64,000 nucleotides of DNA from Protula sp. h YS-2021. Taxonomy: Eukaryota > Annelida > Polychaeta > Sabellida > Serpulidae. Shown here piece after piece: positions 44,005 through 49,617 of this stretch. The notes under the pieces were generated by a model, which was not told where the DNA came from, did no database searches, and saw only the letters and a list, made by a program, of their open reading frames with translations. Position numbers and translations under genes: made by a program. Every line of letters starts with the position of its first letter. The first letter of the stretch is position 1. The DNA lies in contig OX457026.1 of the NCBI GenBank assembly GCA_949752745.1, positions 70,621,091-70,685,090 on the forward strand, given 5' to 3'.

Positions 44005-46385
44005 CGTCTGTCACGCTTCAGTCTCACGCGCCTACAGGCCACATTAATACATGGATTCGTTTCAAATTTTGTACACGGCTTCTCTGGACCCTTCCGCAGT
44101 GCAGTGACCAAGAATTTTCCGGATTGGGCAAAAAATTGACAAAATGGCGGACTTTTGAAAATCGGCACTGGACTTAGCGTATATACGCCAGTTTCACGCG
44201 TCTACAGGCCACATTAGTACATGGATTCGTTTCAAATTTTGTCACGGCTTCTCTGGACCCTTCCGCAGTGCAGTGATTAAGAATTTTCCGGATTGGGCAA
44301 AAATTGACAAAATGGCGGACCAAGAATTTTCCGGATTGGGGAAAAATTGACAAAATGGCGGACTTTTGAAAATCGGCACTGGACTCAGCGTATATACGGC
44401 AGTCTCACGCGCCTACAGGCCACAAAAATGGATAAATTCGTTTCAGATTCTGCACACGGGTTCCCTGGGACCTTCCGCAGTGCAGTGATCAAGAATTTTC
44501 CTAATGGGACTTGACAAAATGGCGGATTTTTTAAAATCGGCGCTGTACTTAGCGTACCTGCGACAGTCTCACGCGCCTACTGGTTAATGGATTGATTAGT
44601 CTAAATGTTAGACATTGCGTCTACCTTTCCTCCCACTTTTACATTTTGCGTAGTCAACACGCAACAGCCTTACACAAACCATATCCCCCACTGGGGATAG
44701 ACGTACTCCTCGAGACGTAGTCAAGTTAGCTCTATTTCCCACATGTCCATAGCCTCACAGAATCGTCACAGGTTTTATGCATGAATGTTTAACGACTAGC
44801 GCATCATGTTTAATTCGATGTTATCTGAACACCAAGGGCCGATTTCAAAACTTAAGTCTAGACCTGATTTGGAACAAACTCAGTCTAGACCGCGTTTAAG
44901 ACTGGGTTTCAGACCATAGTGAATTTCACAGCCTCGGTCCAGGCCACATTCATATGTGATCTTCTATGCCTGTATAAACTGACAGAACCCTGTCTAGACT
45001 GGGTTTGAAACCTCGTTTCAGATCAGGGCTAGACTTAAGTTGTGAAATTGCCCTAAGGGTATTTCAAAAACCGTCTGCTTTCTGTATGGCTGATTCCAAG
45101 CCTCCTTAGTACTTTTCATTATCTCTTATCTCACGTACCGGTCTTATCTCATGCATGGACGCCATTGGTGGCAGATAAAACTGACGCATGTATTAGCCAA
45201 AAAAAAAAAAAAAGAGCTCGTACTAACTAATATAGTAAATTTTCGAATCATTCTGATACGTTCGTTTATCGGGAACTTGGAAGTGCTTTTTTGCCGTGGG
45301 ATATCATCGCAACAGCAAACACTGTTCGTTTGGGACTGACCTCACTAAGTTTAGTGTGCGGCTTGTTTGGTGCGGTGTATGATGGGGGCATGGGTTGGGT
45401 GTGCCTTTCACGACGCTGGAACTTCGTTGTCTGGGGATACCATCTTTTAAATTGGTTGCCTGGGAACTGTACTGTACTCCTAGAAATCGTAGAACTCCTA
45501 GAAGTGTGTTGTGTCCCCTCTGCATGGCATGGCTGGTATGTGTGTACAGGCGAGGACTTGGTGTTGTCAAACGGAAGTGCCGATGACTCAGCGGCTAGTG
45601 GCTTTGTACACGGCTACCAGTCTTCCGGAACTAGTGACCTAGAAAACTCAAACATTTCAGCTCTCAGGTATGAAGTCTACAGCGGTATGACTACTCAAAA
45701 GTGCTTTGACTTTTCGGGATATAATTGTGGTCTGTGTGTTGCATATTTGGGTACTGTCGCTGCCATGAGTACTCCGGGGCAGTGCTGACATAAATTTGGT
45801 TCATAAGGCTTAGGTATTTTTCCTGGCATGCAAACTATAGCGCTGACATATTAAAACCGCCGGAGTGTTGTTTGGATATAAACCACGATATGAGCTAAAT
45901 TTATTTACGAATAACGTAGGCATGTAAGCTGCAACCTTAGTAACCATGCATGTCATTTAATATGTGTATGTATAGTAACTATATAAAAAAACATAAATGT
46001 ATTAAATATCAAGACAGAAAAAAGTAGTCCACCTTCAATTTCTGTCGAGTGACTTCTGTAGCTGAAATGAAAGATTAGATATTAAATAATAAGCAGATTT
46101 GTTTTTGACAGCGACCAAGGAAAGGTCAAGGTCGTGCGGCTGGCCCGAGGCACTGAAGGACTGGGATTTTCCATCGTGGGTGGACACAACAGCCCCCATG
46201 GTGACCTGCCGATCTACATTAAGACCATCTTTGAGAAAGGTGCCGCAGCCCGGGATGGTACTCTAAGGCGCGGGGACCAGCTGCTGTCCGTCGACGGCCA
46301 CTCGCTAGAGGGCGCCACTCACGAAGAGGCGGTAGCCATCTTGAAAAGTAGTACCGGCGTCATTGAGCTGAGAGTGCTGTCGTGA
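1471..46385 (+). CDS. MPDZ: MPDZ/PATJ-family multi-PDZ scaffold gene, 3' half (16 exons, PDZ8-PDZ13)
   Basis: Gene-level entry. Exons are 1471-1667, 20520-20614, 23827-23890, 24178-24252, 28531-28689, 29183-29281, 29576-29927, 34231-34460, 34731-34814 (tandem duplicate at 34863-34946), 36432-36656, 36942-37058, 37607-37760, 42524-42714, 43015-43129, 45550-45667 and 46112-46385. All introns are GT-AG, phases are consistent, and the joined frame is 848 codons plus TGA. Six PDZ domains carry the loops [43 protein letters not shown] and GLGFSIVGG. Their order, and short signatures such as AIIIHEVYE and MSVFIIGI, match human MPDZ PDZ8-13. Family proteins have only protein-protein interaction domains and organise tight-junction and polarity complexes at the apical membrane; each loop binds a partner's C-terminal carboxylate. 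PATJ is the close paralogue and cannot be fully excluded. The 5' half, including any L27 domain, is outside the window. Confidence 0.93.
2575..3875 (+). repeat. Interspersed element: hairpin leader, (TTAG)n, then ~145 bp tandem core
   Basis: A hairpin with 8 bp arms CCAGCTTA/TAAGCTGG (about 2576-2600) precedes a TATCGGTCTGCGGATGGCGT leader and (TTAG)5. Then come about nine head-to-tail units starting AAAATGCATCTCCTCCTAC, with starts near 2671, 2817, 2965, 3107, 3248, 3377, 3555, 3713 and 3858. Units share GATGTCATTTATTTTTGG and GCATACGGCTTGTGCTTTT. The layout resembles pearl/HINE-type elements of molluscs. No transposase frame is present. Confidence 0.75.
3880..8035 (+). repeat. 51 bp satellite array (~81 copies)
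   Basis: The consensus begins AAGTTAAATAAACATGCGCA, continues CTGGTCCGAAATGCGAACC, and ends GCGCATCAACGC, 51 bp in total. Each unit contains a dyad: ATGCGC...GCGCAT around GGTCCG/CGAACC. Blocks repeat at a higher order: the segment around 4132-5600 recurs about 1,775 bp later (around 5844-7380), and a shorter block recurs after 512 bp (4916 and 5428). Because 51 is divisible by three, frames stay open in 17-residue cycles on both strands. These frames are not considered genes. The array lies within the first MPDZ intron. Confidence 0.95.
8036..9386. other. Intron sequence with no recognised element
   Basis: Between the 51 bp array and the Mutator-like transposon there is only AT-rich sequence, a short CA tract (about 8440) and an A-rich stretch near 9079-9110. 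No exon or repeat was recognised. Confidence 0.4.
9387..9396 (+). repeat. Target-site duplication, left copy
   Basis: AACCACTGGG immediately outside the left inverted repeat, identical to 10483-10492. Confidence 0.8.
9397..10482. mobile_element. Mutator-like (MULE) DNA transposon remnant with FLYWCH-type zinc finger
   Basis: The left arm (9397-9487) and right arm (10390-10482) are inverted copies over about 90 bp, sharing GACATCTCGCATCTGGACAT and CCAAATGAAAAAGTGGAC. The arms themselves are built of a ~15 bp sub-repeat around CATCTCGCATCTGGA. The 10 bp direct repeat AACCACTGGG (9387-9396 and 10483-10492) flanks the arms exactly. Long TIRs with 9-11 bp target duplications are the Mutator signature. 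The interior carries a FLYWCH-type fragment (10042-10284) and no recognisable transposase core. Confidence 0.82.
10042..10284 (+). pseudogene. FLYWCH-type zinc-finger fragment inside the MULE
   Basis: The frame reads [19 protein letters not shown], then [17 protein letters not shown]. The spacing of Phe, Leu-x-Gly-Phe-x-Tyr, Tyr-Trp-Arg-Cys and Cys-Lys matches the first part of FLYWCH zinc fingers found in MULE and related transposases. The expected His-x-His end is missing. The frame breaks near a run of six G at 10212-10217, after which another frame reads HHPKK, suggesting an indel. It is not a host gene. Confidence 0.6.
10483..10492 (+). repeat. Target-site duplication, right copy
   Basis: AACCACTGGG immediately outside the right inverted repeat, identical to 9387-9396. 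Confidence 0.8.
10618..10925 (+). repeat. Pearl-like fragment: GGAGGGATATAG leader, (GTCT)n, two core copies
   Basis: CGGAGGGATATAG is followed by gtccgactgtccgtctgtct. Then come two copies of a core containing TTTTGTCCGGC and GAAACCTTGCA, about 181 bp apart (near 10679 and 10860). The leader is shared with the elements at 24914 and 43928 but the core is different. Confidence 0.6.
10926..11873. other. Intron sequence, nothing recognised apart from a G run
   Basis: No exon is seen. A run of about 18 G sits at about 11188-11206. The rest is unremarkable AT-rich sequence. Confidence 0.4.
11874..11947 (+). repeat. (AT)n microsatellite
   Basis: About 37 uninterrupted AT/TA dinucleotides, directly abutting a 5S rRNA-like sequence. 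Confidence 0.95.
11961..12010 (+). pseudogene. 5S rRNA-derived fragment
   Basis: CGGTTAGTACTTGGATGGGT followed by GACCGC is the conserved 3' half of 5S rRNA, including the internal C-box region of the RNA polymerase III promoter. The preceding TTACGCAGCATTGGGGT also resembles the 5S GTTAAGCAACGTCGGGC segment. The 5' half of 5S and the expected 3' end (CCTGGGAATACC) are missing. An A run at 12060-12074 follows. It is either a 5S retropseudogene or the remnant of a 5S-headed SINE. Confidence 0.75.
12075..12285. mobile_element. Possible MITE with imperfect inverted ends
   Basis: The left end AATTCAAGACTAATTTGAGA is mirrored by the right end (reverse strand) AATTCGAGACTCTAATTTGA. The interior is AT-rich. 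No clear target duplication was found, so the call is tentative. Confidence 0.35.
12286..13841. other. Intron sequence with no recognised element
   Basis: No exon or repeat family was recognised. There are short T runs and a G run with GGA repeats at 13205-13226. Confidence 0.4.
13842..14833 (-). mobile_element. pogo/Tc1-mariner-like transposon relic
   Basis: The left end CAGAGTAAATATTTGTTACT (then TCGA) is mirrored on the reverse strand by the right end CAGTATATATTCGTTACTTC. Inverted similarity continues through TTCGAATTAACCGG-type motifs and GGGACCG. The minus strand holds a short degenerate stretch, [20 protein letters not shown], reminiscent of the C-terminal tail of pogo/Tigger transposases. 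No intact transposase is present, and a TA target duplication is not evident. Confidence 0.5.
14834..16970. other. Intron sequence with no recognised element
   Basis: Several open frames of 60-130 codons exist on both strands. None shows a domain, codon pattern or splice support. Confidence 0.4.
16975..17450 (+). repeat. 29 bp minisatellite with ~116 bp higher-order unit
   Basis: The unit is approximately GGACGTTTAGGCATGAA plus YACACGGGAGT. About 16 copies occur. A variant block beginning TTCGCCATGAACGACACG recurs every four units (near 17127, 17243 and 17361). Confidence 0.85.
17451..20519. other. Intron sequence before the second PDZ8 exon
   Basis: No exon was found before 20520. It contains a C-rich tract at 17506-17530, a pearl-like microsatellite piece near 18473-18620 (GGGGGAATATATG, then cggtctgtc repeats), and a short tandem GCAGCCTGCTG duplication near 20188-20270. 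Open frames such as 18593-19216 have no domain. Confidence 0.4.
20520..20614 (+). CDS. MPDZ: MPDZ exon: C-terminal part of PDZ8
   Basis: The acceptor is acaacag before 20520 and the donor GTAATA follows 20614. It reads [20 protein letters not shown] and finishes with the last beta strand FKIIILR. This completes the PDZ8 domain begun at 1471-1667: the phase matches and the human domain has the same VLYGRSH-type helix. It ends in phase 2. Confidence 0.93.
21935..23270. repeat. Palindromic GGAAGTTCT/AGAACTTCC array
   Basis: Dozens of short arms such as TTCTTGGAAATTCCAAGAA and CGGAAGTTCTTCCGAAGTGA are strung together. Those at 21935-22135 and 22350-22560 read mostly in one sense, and those at 22570-23265 in the other. 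Many cores match TTCNNNGAA. A (GA)n microsatellite interrupts it at 22139. A ~140 bp non-arm block near 22775-22920 recurs at 23315-23475. It lies within the MPDZ intron 20615-23826. Confidence 0.75.
22139..22234 (+). repeat. (GA)n microsatellite
   Basis: About 47 GA dinucleotides with one ATACA interruption. Confidence 0.95.
23827..23890 (+). CDS. MPDZ: MPDZ exon: PDZ8-PDZ9 linker, part 1
   Basis: The acceptor is ctttgtag and the donor is GTAAGT. One base completes the Arg codon left open by the previous exon, followed by 21 codons reading [19 protein letters not shown]. It is proline-rich linker with no domain. Phases fit both neighbours, and that is the main support because linkers are poorly conserved. 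Confidence 0.8.
24178..24252 (+). CDS. MPDZ: MPDZ exon: PDZ8-PDZ9 linker, part 2
   Basis: The acceptor is ttttttacag and the donor is GTGAGT. It has 25 codons beginning [16 protein letters not shown], phase 0 at both ends. It is polar linker. Both splice sites are strong and the frame is open, but sequence conservation cannot be judged by eye. Confidence 0.7.
24845..25866. mobile_element. pogo/Tigger-like MITE carrying a nested pearl-like element
   Basis: The left end CAGTATACCTCGATATAAGG is mirrored by the right end (reverse strand) CAGTGGAACCTCGTTATAAC. CAG...CTG termini and an ACCTCG...ATAA motif are typical of pogo/Tigger, and both flanks have TA. The interior 24914-25766 is a separate element inserted into it. 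What remains of the outer element is about 170 bp. Confidence 0.7.
24914..25766 (+). mobile_element. Pearl/HINE-like non-autonomous element, copy 1
   Basis: It begins CGTGAAACGGAGGGATATAG and continues with a tccgtctgtccgtc microsatellite. Four to five diverged core repeats follow (each with CGCGCCTACAGGCCACATTA, then TGTACACGGCTTCTCTGG, CCGCAGTGCAGTGA and CAAAATGGCGGAC). It ends after the perfect palindrome ATCCCCCGCGGGGGAT (25721-25736) and CCTCGAGACGTAGTCAAGTT. Copy 2 at 43928-44728 has the same two boundaries. No open transposase frame is present. Confidence 0.8.
26073..26273. mobile_element. ~200 bp MITE with inverted ends TTACMGGCAAAC
   Basis: The left end TTACAGGCAAACCGTCAGAT mirrors the right end (reverse strand) TTACCGGCAAACTGTGAAAT, both continuing CAGG. 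The interior has further pairing arms (CAGGCA, TTTGTAAACTGCCTGA). Flanks are TAT-rich, so the target duplication is unclear. No coding capacity. Confidence 0.6.
26274..28530. other. MPDZ intron with no recognised element
   Basis: AT-rich intron. No exon, repeat array or transposon end was recognised between the MITE and the exon at 28531. Confidence 0.4.
28531..28689 (+). CDS. MPDZ: MPDZ exon: linker and start of PDZ9
   Basis: The acceptor is tattccag and the donor is GTAAGA. It has 53 codons in phase 0. A low-complexity Ser/Ala/Gln/Asn linker ends in [10 protein letters not shown], which is the first beta strand of PDZ9. The next exon continues directly with its carboxylate loop. Confidence 0.88.
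29183..29281 (+). CDS. MPDZ: MPDZ exon: PDZ9 core
   Basis: The acceptor is tctttgcag and the donor is GTAAGC. It has 33 codons in phase 0: [12 protein letters not shown], then [17 protein letters not shown]. The loop GLGF is intact, so ligand binding is plausible. The exon covers beta strands 2-4. Confidence 0.93.
29576..29927 (+). CDS. MPDZ: MPDZ exon: end of PDZ9 plus long Ser/Thr/Gln linker
   Basis: The acceptor is gtttcag and the donor is GTAAGA; 117 codons plus one base. It opens with [18 protein letters not shown] and the helix [11 protein letters not shown], ending PDZ9 at VKLTVNQ. About 75 residues of Ser/Thr/Gln/Asn-rich, probably disordered, linker follow before PDZ10. Confidence 0.92.
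29928..34230. other. MPDZ intron: G-rich tracts, (TTTG)n and poly-T
   Basis: No exon was recognised. It contains G-rich tracts at about 30283-30300 and 30876-30915 (many G3-6 runs separated by single A), (TTTG)7 at 30554-30582, and T homopolymers at about 33348-33380 and 33890-33922. The remainder shows nothing identifiable. Confidence 0.5.
30876..30915 (+). other. Strong G-quadruplex candidate on the sense strand
   Basis: At least seven runs of three or more G, separated by one base (GGGAGGGGGGAGGAGGGGGA and onwards), lie in an MPDZ intron. The same strand is transcribed as the pre-mRNA sense strand. Confidence 0.6.
34231..34460 (+). CDS. MPDZ: MPDZ exon: Pro-rich linker and N-terminal part of PDZ10
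   Basis: The acceptor is ccgatgcag and the donor is GTGAGA. It enters in phase 1 and leaves in phase 0. The linker [20 protein letters not shown] is followed by [18 protein letters not shown] and then DTML. Human PDZ10 has nearly the same beta1-beta2 region. The Pro-rich stretch could be an SH3-type ligand, but that is only inferred. Confidence 0.93.
34476..34512 (+). repeat. (AAT)n microsatellite
   Basis: About twelve AAT/ATA triplets just 3' of the PDZ10 exon donor. Confidence 0.9.
34731..34814 (+). CDS. MPDZ: MPDZ exon: PDZ10 middle segment, copy A
   Basis: The acceptor is taattctgcag and the donor is GTCTGC, a weak match. It has 28 codons, phase 0 on both sides: [18 protein letters not shown], ending GDQILE. 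It joins DTML before it and VNGEDL after it to give a complete PDZ10. A near-identical copy lies 132 bp downstream. Confidence 0.92.
34863..34946 (+). CDS. MPDZ: MPDZ duplicated exon: PDZ10 middle segment, copy B
   Basis: This copy has the same length, phase and GTCTGC donor as 34731-34814, and its own acceptor, tttgtgcag. Only two of 84 bases differ: one is silent and one changes Ala to Thr (EDGTAARDG). Only 48 bp separate the copies, which is short for an intron. Using both would insert 28 extra residues into the PDZ fold. Alternative (mutually exclusive) use, or a silent recent duplicate, is therefore more likely than inclusion of both. Confidence 0.75.
35436..36265 (+). repeat. 30 bp minisatellite (~28 copies)
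   Basis: The unit is GTTTCTTGACGTTATGTCGC plus TCTACCTTTA, almost without length variation. It lies in the intron that splits PDZ10 and ends about 170 bp before the exon at 36432. Since 30 is divisible by three, it leaves a 292-codon open frame ([10 protein letters not shown] repeats), which is a by-product. Confidence 0.95.
36432..36656 (+). CDS. MPDZ: MPDZ exon: end of PDZ10 and start of PDZ11
   Basis: The acceptor is tattggcag and the donor is GTAAGT. It has 75 codons in phase 0. [20 protein letters not shown] completes PDZ10. A very short linker leads to [17 protein letters not shown] and [10 protein letters not shown] of PDZ11. The close spacing of PDZ10 and PDZ11 is the same as in human MPDZ. 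Confidence 0.94.
36942..37058 (+). CDS. MPDZ: MPDZ exon: PDZ11 core
   Basis: The acceptor is cgtttcag and the donor is GTATGA. It has 39 codons in phase 0: [19 protein letters not shown], then the helix [12 protein letters not shown]. It continues PDZ11 from the previous exon. Confidence 0.94.
37607..37760 (+). CDS. MPDZ: MPDZ exon: end of PDZ11 and basic/Ser linker
   Basis: The acceptor is gtttaaag and the donor is GTAAGT; 51 codons plus one base. VTLTIGRLK closes PDZ11. The linker is rich in Ser, Lys and Asn ([16 protein letters not shown], then NNKKGKHSK), a plausible phosphorylation region by composition only. Confidence 0.9.
40063..40088 (+). CDS. Possible alternative terminal exon of MPDZ
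   Basis: A strong acceptor (tatcttttttacag) is followed, in the phase left by the exon ending at 37760, by the codons SLTSSKSY and TAA. If used, the protein would stop after PDZ11. No AATAAA lies close by and there is no conservation evidence, so this is speculative. Confidence 0.2.
40781..40794. promoter_or_regulatory. X-box-like (RFX) palindrome
   Basis: GTTGCTATGGTAAC fits the RFX X-box pattern of two GTTGCY-type half sites separated by two bases. It overlaps a hairpin with GCTATGGT/ACCATAGC arms around AAC (40784-40802). Function in this intronic position is unknown. Confidence 0.3.
42218..42334. mobile_element. piggyBac-like MITE candidate with TTAA flanks
   Basis: TTAA at 42214-42217 and at 42335-42338 flanks ends GCCGACATCA and (reverse strand) ACCGACATCA. 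TTAA duplication with short inverted ends is the piggyBac pattern. The inverted match is only about 10 bp, so confidence is moderate. Confidence 0.45.
42524..42714 (+). CDS. MPDZ: MPDZ exon: N-terminal part of PDZ12
   Basis: The acceptor is cactgcag and the donor is GTCAGG. Two bases complete a Thr codon, then 63 codons follow. [20 protein letters not shown] and [19 protein letters not shown] match the PDZ12 style of the family (SLG-type loop, LGDVPI). Confidence 0.93.
43015..43129 (+). CDS. MPDZ: MPDZ exon: C-terminal part of PDZ12
   Basis: The acceptor is gttttatag and the donor is GTAAAC; 38 codons plus one base. [20 protein letters not shown] is followed by [18 protein letters not shown]. 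It finishes PDZ12. Confidence 0.93.
43928..44728 (+). mobile_element. Pearl/HINE-like non-autonomous element, copy 2
   Basis: Same start (CGTGAAACGGAGGGATATA) and end (CTCGAGACGTAGTCAAGTTA) as 24914-25766. The microsatellite is an expanded (GTCT)n, with four core repeats and a terminal hairpin ATCCCCCACTGGGGAT. It lies in the intron 43130-45549 of MPDZ. Confidence 0.8.
44835..45054. mobile_element. 220 bp MITE with ~33 bp inverted ends
   Basis: The left end AGGGCCGATTTCAAAACTTA, continuing AGTCTAGACCTGAT, mirrors the right end (reverse strand) AGGGCAATTTCACAACTTAA, continuing GTCTAGCCCTGAT. The interior repeats TCTAGAC motifs. No coding capacity and no clear target duplication. Confidence 0.7.
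45550..45667 (+). CDS. MPDZ: MPDZ exon: PDZ12-PDZ13 linker
   Basis: The acceptor is gtgtacag and the donor is GTATGA. It enters in phase 1 and leaves in phase 2: [19 protein letters not shown] and further Ser/Gly-rich linker. It lies inside a longer open frame (45291-45788), but only this part is bounded by splice sites whose phases link PDZ12 to PDZ13. Confidence 0.85.
46112..46385 (+). CDS. MPDZ: MPDZ last coding exon: PDZ13 and stop
   Basis: The acceptor is tttgacag. One base completes a Ser codon, then 90 codons and TGA at 46383-46385. [39 protein letters not shown] and [14 protein letters not shown] are followed by ELRVLS at the C-terminus. As in human MPDZ, the protein ends within a few residues of the last PDZ domain. 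Confidence 0.95.
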
Positions 46386-47619
46386 CAAACGTTTATTTCA
46401 TAAAAAAAAATATGAAGGAAGAAAAAAAAGACTGTTTCAATGAATGTTTGTCGTGTTTTCTTGAAACTGCGAAATCTCACTACCATTGTGGCAAAGACTG
46501 TACCATTGCCGTCGCAGTTTTTACTACAGGCATGCTATTTTTACAGGAGGTATTCATTGCTATTTTACAACACAACAAAACCTGTTCAAAAACGTCATAA
46601 GTGTATATTGTGCCGTCCGACCCCGTGGTATAAAGATATAAACTGCGTGCGTTTGTAAAAAAAAAAACTCTTCTTGTTGCCGCATTTTATAAAAGTATTT
46701 CCCTTTCTTTCTCTTTTAAGCCTAATCGTTATTGGTGTGGTTGCGATTTTGACTTTTGCCATTTCTTAGCCAATGACTACAGGTGTGTACCCCGTAGTGG
46801 GGAGCGGGGACATCATGTTTTCGTGTCGGTCCCTGTTGTGCGTTTGTTGTTAAACTACAAGGCTGTACACTGTCAAAGGTTGTGTTGACATTGCCATTAC
46901 ATGGTTCACTAATCAATTCATGTTTGTAAATAGTATTTAAGTATGAAATCAAAGTGGCTATTATGTTGTAAATTAATGCAAGTCTGATTTCAATGAGCGT
47001 TCGTTGTTGCGGAATTGCGGAGATGCTGGGCGGGGTGTGTGTGGGGGGGGGGGGAGCATTAATAACACGTCATTTACATTGTAACGACAAGGAGTCGAGT
47101 AACGCGCGATGAATGGTTAGTGTCCAGGATTCTTGAACATGAATCGCATAAACAGAACAATGGTAAGATACAAGAGCAGACGACATCGGGATCAGCTCAT
47201 GATTGGTTCTATACCAAGAAAAAAAAATATAAACAAATTTGTGCAAAATTGATTGGTTCTGTACCTATTGTCAATTACGAATTGTGGTAACCTAGTTCAT
47301 ACGAAGATATTTTCTGTTGCACGCATAATTTCAGTGCCTATGTAAATATATTCGGTCCAGTTTGTGTACAAATATTTGCAAGCTAAATGTGTTCTCACGT
47401 TTTGAACAGTACAAAAAATGACTGTTCAAAATGCATGTCCAACTTCTAAATTGCGCCAGGGCACTGATATATATGTTATGTTAACCTTTTGTTCTTAATT
47501 CGTTAACTTTGCAAAAGTAAATCGCAAGTAAAGTATTGTATTAAGCAAACAGTATTTTGCAAGCCTATTGGGATATCCAACAATCTTTTGCCAATGAGGT
47601 GGAAATAAATAATTACTAT

Positions 47620-48170
47620 GTCCCCCCGACCGAGGGCAGACACATGGTGTTTGTACGTTCTGTTTGTGTATGTGTGTACGTGTGTTTGGGTGTCCGTCTG
47701 TTGTGAACAAAATGTGTGCAAGATATCTGGAAAATAAAAAGTCAGATCGACTTCAAACTTGGTCAGTTTATTGCTTGGGTAGGTCCGACGATATGTCAAC
47801 ATTTGTCGCTTGAAACGTTATTCTGGAAGGGGTATGACGTCATAACGCATAAGTTTTGTTTTCAAAATTTCTCAGTCGCTGATCTCAAGTTTTGAACAGT
47901 ATAAAGTTCAAGCCTGCTCGGTTTGTTGCTGGAATAAAATAAAATGCCGTGTGCAAGATATCTCGAAAACGAAAAGATTTCAAACTTGGTCAGTTTATTC
48001 CAGGGGTATAGGTGGGATGGTTCTTTCAATTTTTGACACGTGCGACTTAATTCTGGAAGGCTTGTGATGTCATTAAGCGAAAATCTTAATTTCGTTTCAG
48101 TTGAAAAAATGGAACTTGGAAAATGATGGGTTTGGTCAGGGAGATATTTTTGTTTACAAAAAAACAAGAA
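47620..48170 (+). repeat. Interspersed repeat with two ~235 bp units
   Basis: A leader with CCCCCCGACCGAGGGCAGAC and a GTGT-rich tract precedes two copies of GTGCAAGATATCT...TTCAAACTTGGTCAGTTTAT (near 47714 and 47951). Its architecture is like the pearl-like elements but the sequence is unrelated. Confidence 0.5.
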
Positions 48171-49535
48171 ACTAAGTAGGTGTGTGAAATAAGCCTGTAC
48201 GCTATTTTTGTGTGCACTGGCTACTCTAGTTTTCTAGGCTGTTTGATCTCAAGTATCTGTTCCGATTCTCTAGTGAAAAGAAAGTCGTTAATGAGGTTTT
48301 TTTCCGTCGAGCTTGTATTGAAATGAAACACGAATCATGGTGAATTATTTACGATGTTGTCATGGTGTTTGATTGTAAACAACCCAATGGTCTATTTCAG
48401 AAAGATATTAAACCGTCTCAGAGAACAGGTAGACCGGGGAATACAAAAACATAGGTGTGTAGGCCAATTCTCAGTTTTAGCCAATGGGCAGTCCGAATAT
48501 TTTTCTTATGGTCTCGCGATTGATCAAAAACCTCGGCAACCAGCATGTTAAAATTAGAAATGAACTTATTACGCAATGTCTGTTGAAAAATTTGCTTTTA
48601 GTAGGTAATTGGCTAGTTATTGTGTTTGAGATCTTCCCCAGTTATTATTTTTCTCTCATGGATTTTGTCCTGGTCTTCGTGTTTCGGGTGGTCTAACTTG
48701 AAATTAACTCGCTGATTTTCGCTTCAAGTCATTAAGAAAATGTATGTAAAGTAGTATTTATCTTGTGTACACTTATAGATTATCGCTTATAGTAATTATT
48801 GTAGGAAGTGATTAGCTTGGAATAGATTTTTTGGAATGGAAGTTGAAATTTGAAGCACGTCTGTGTTGTTTTCTTGAAGACTTTACCACTCATAGAAATA
48901 TATTAGAATTTTTGATAGTCTTAGTGATGAAGTCAGGGCTGTTTTATCCCTTCTGCTCTCAATAAAGACCAAAAATAATTTGCGAAAACTGATTTCCGGC
49001 TTGTGGTTAAAGAGTTGGCAAGAACAATGACACTGTATGTGAAAGGGGTTCGAAAACCATTGCGTAGCATGTTGAATGTTGTCCAAGTAGTTTTTTCCCT
49101 CCATTAATGTTGAGCGGGAGCGGGTATACCTGTATCAAGTTTTTCATTTATGCGACGATGTGGGTTTTCTCTTCCATGGTGGTAGCTGTATACATGTTCT
49201 TCTCCTGCGGATTTCAATTTATTGTGTATTCCACTTGAATTAATTCTATAACTGTGTATAGCAAATGAATTTATATTAAAATCGTGGTCTGTAGAAGGCC
49301 GGGAGACCATCGCTTTTGCACGCAAGCAAACGGCAAGAAAAGAGAGCAAAACAAAGTCCCTTCCGATTCAGGACAGATATTTTGAATGTTACTTAAAACG
49401 GTCAGTCTGAATATCTCCGCTGCCTGCGTACTAAATTGATCGTCTCTGTATGCATGAACTGTTAAGGTTATCATTTTTCGGATTTTTTGTGTGACAAAAT
49501 TTTGTTTGATTGTTTAAACACAAGAGTATTGAATG

Positions 49536-49541
49536 AATAAA
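49536..49541 (+). terminator. Candidate polyadenylation hexamer for MPDZ
   Basis: AATAAA followed by a T-rich stretch. It is the last sense-strand hexamer before the TRIM23 end. Earlier hexamers (for example near 47605, 47934 and 48960) are equally possible. Confidence 0.25.
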
Positions 49542-49611
49542 ACAACTTTTTATATTTTATAATATTGCTAACATTCTTTCATTGCAGTTTTTAAGACAAA
49601 TTTAAGCATCA

Positions 49612-49617
49612 TTTATT
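49612..49617 (-). terminator. Candidate polyadenylation hexamer for TRIM23
   Basis: AATAAA on the minus strand, about 830 bp after the TRIM23 stop. Position is plausible but untested. Confidence 0.25.

Noticed and set aside
45291..45788. 165-codon open frame overlapping the PDZ12-13 linker exon
   Set aside because: Only 45550-45667 is bounded by splice sites that fit the phases of neighbouring exons. The flanks show no domain.
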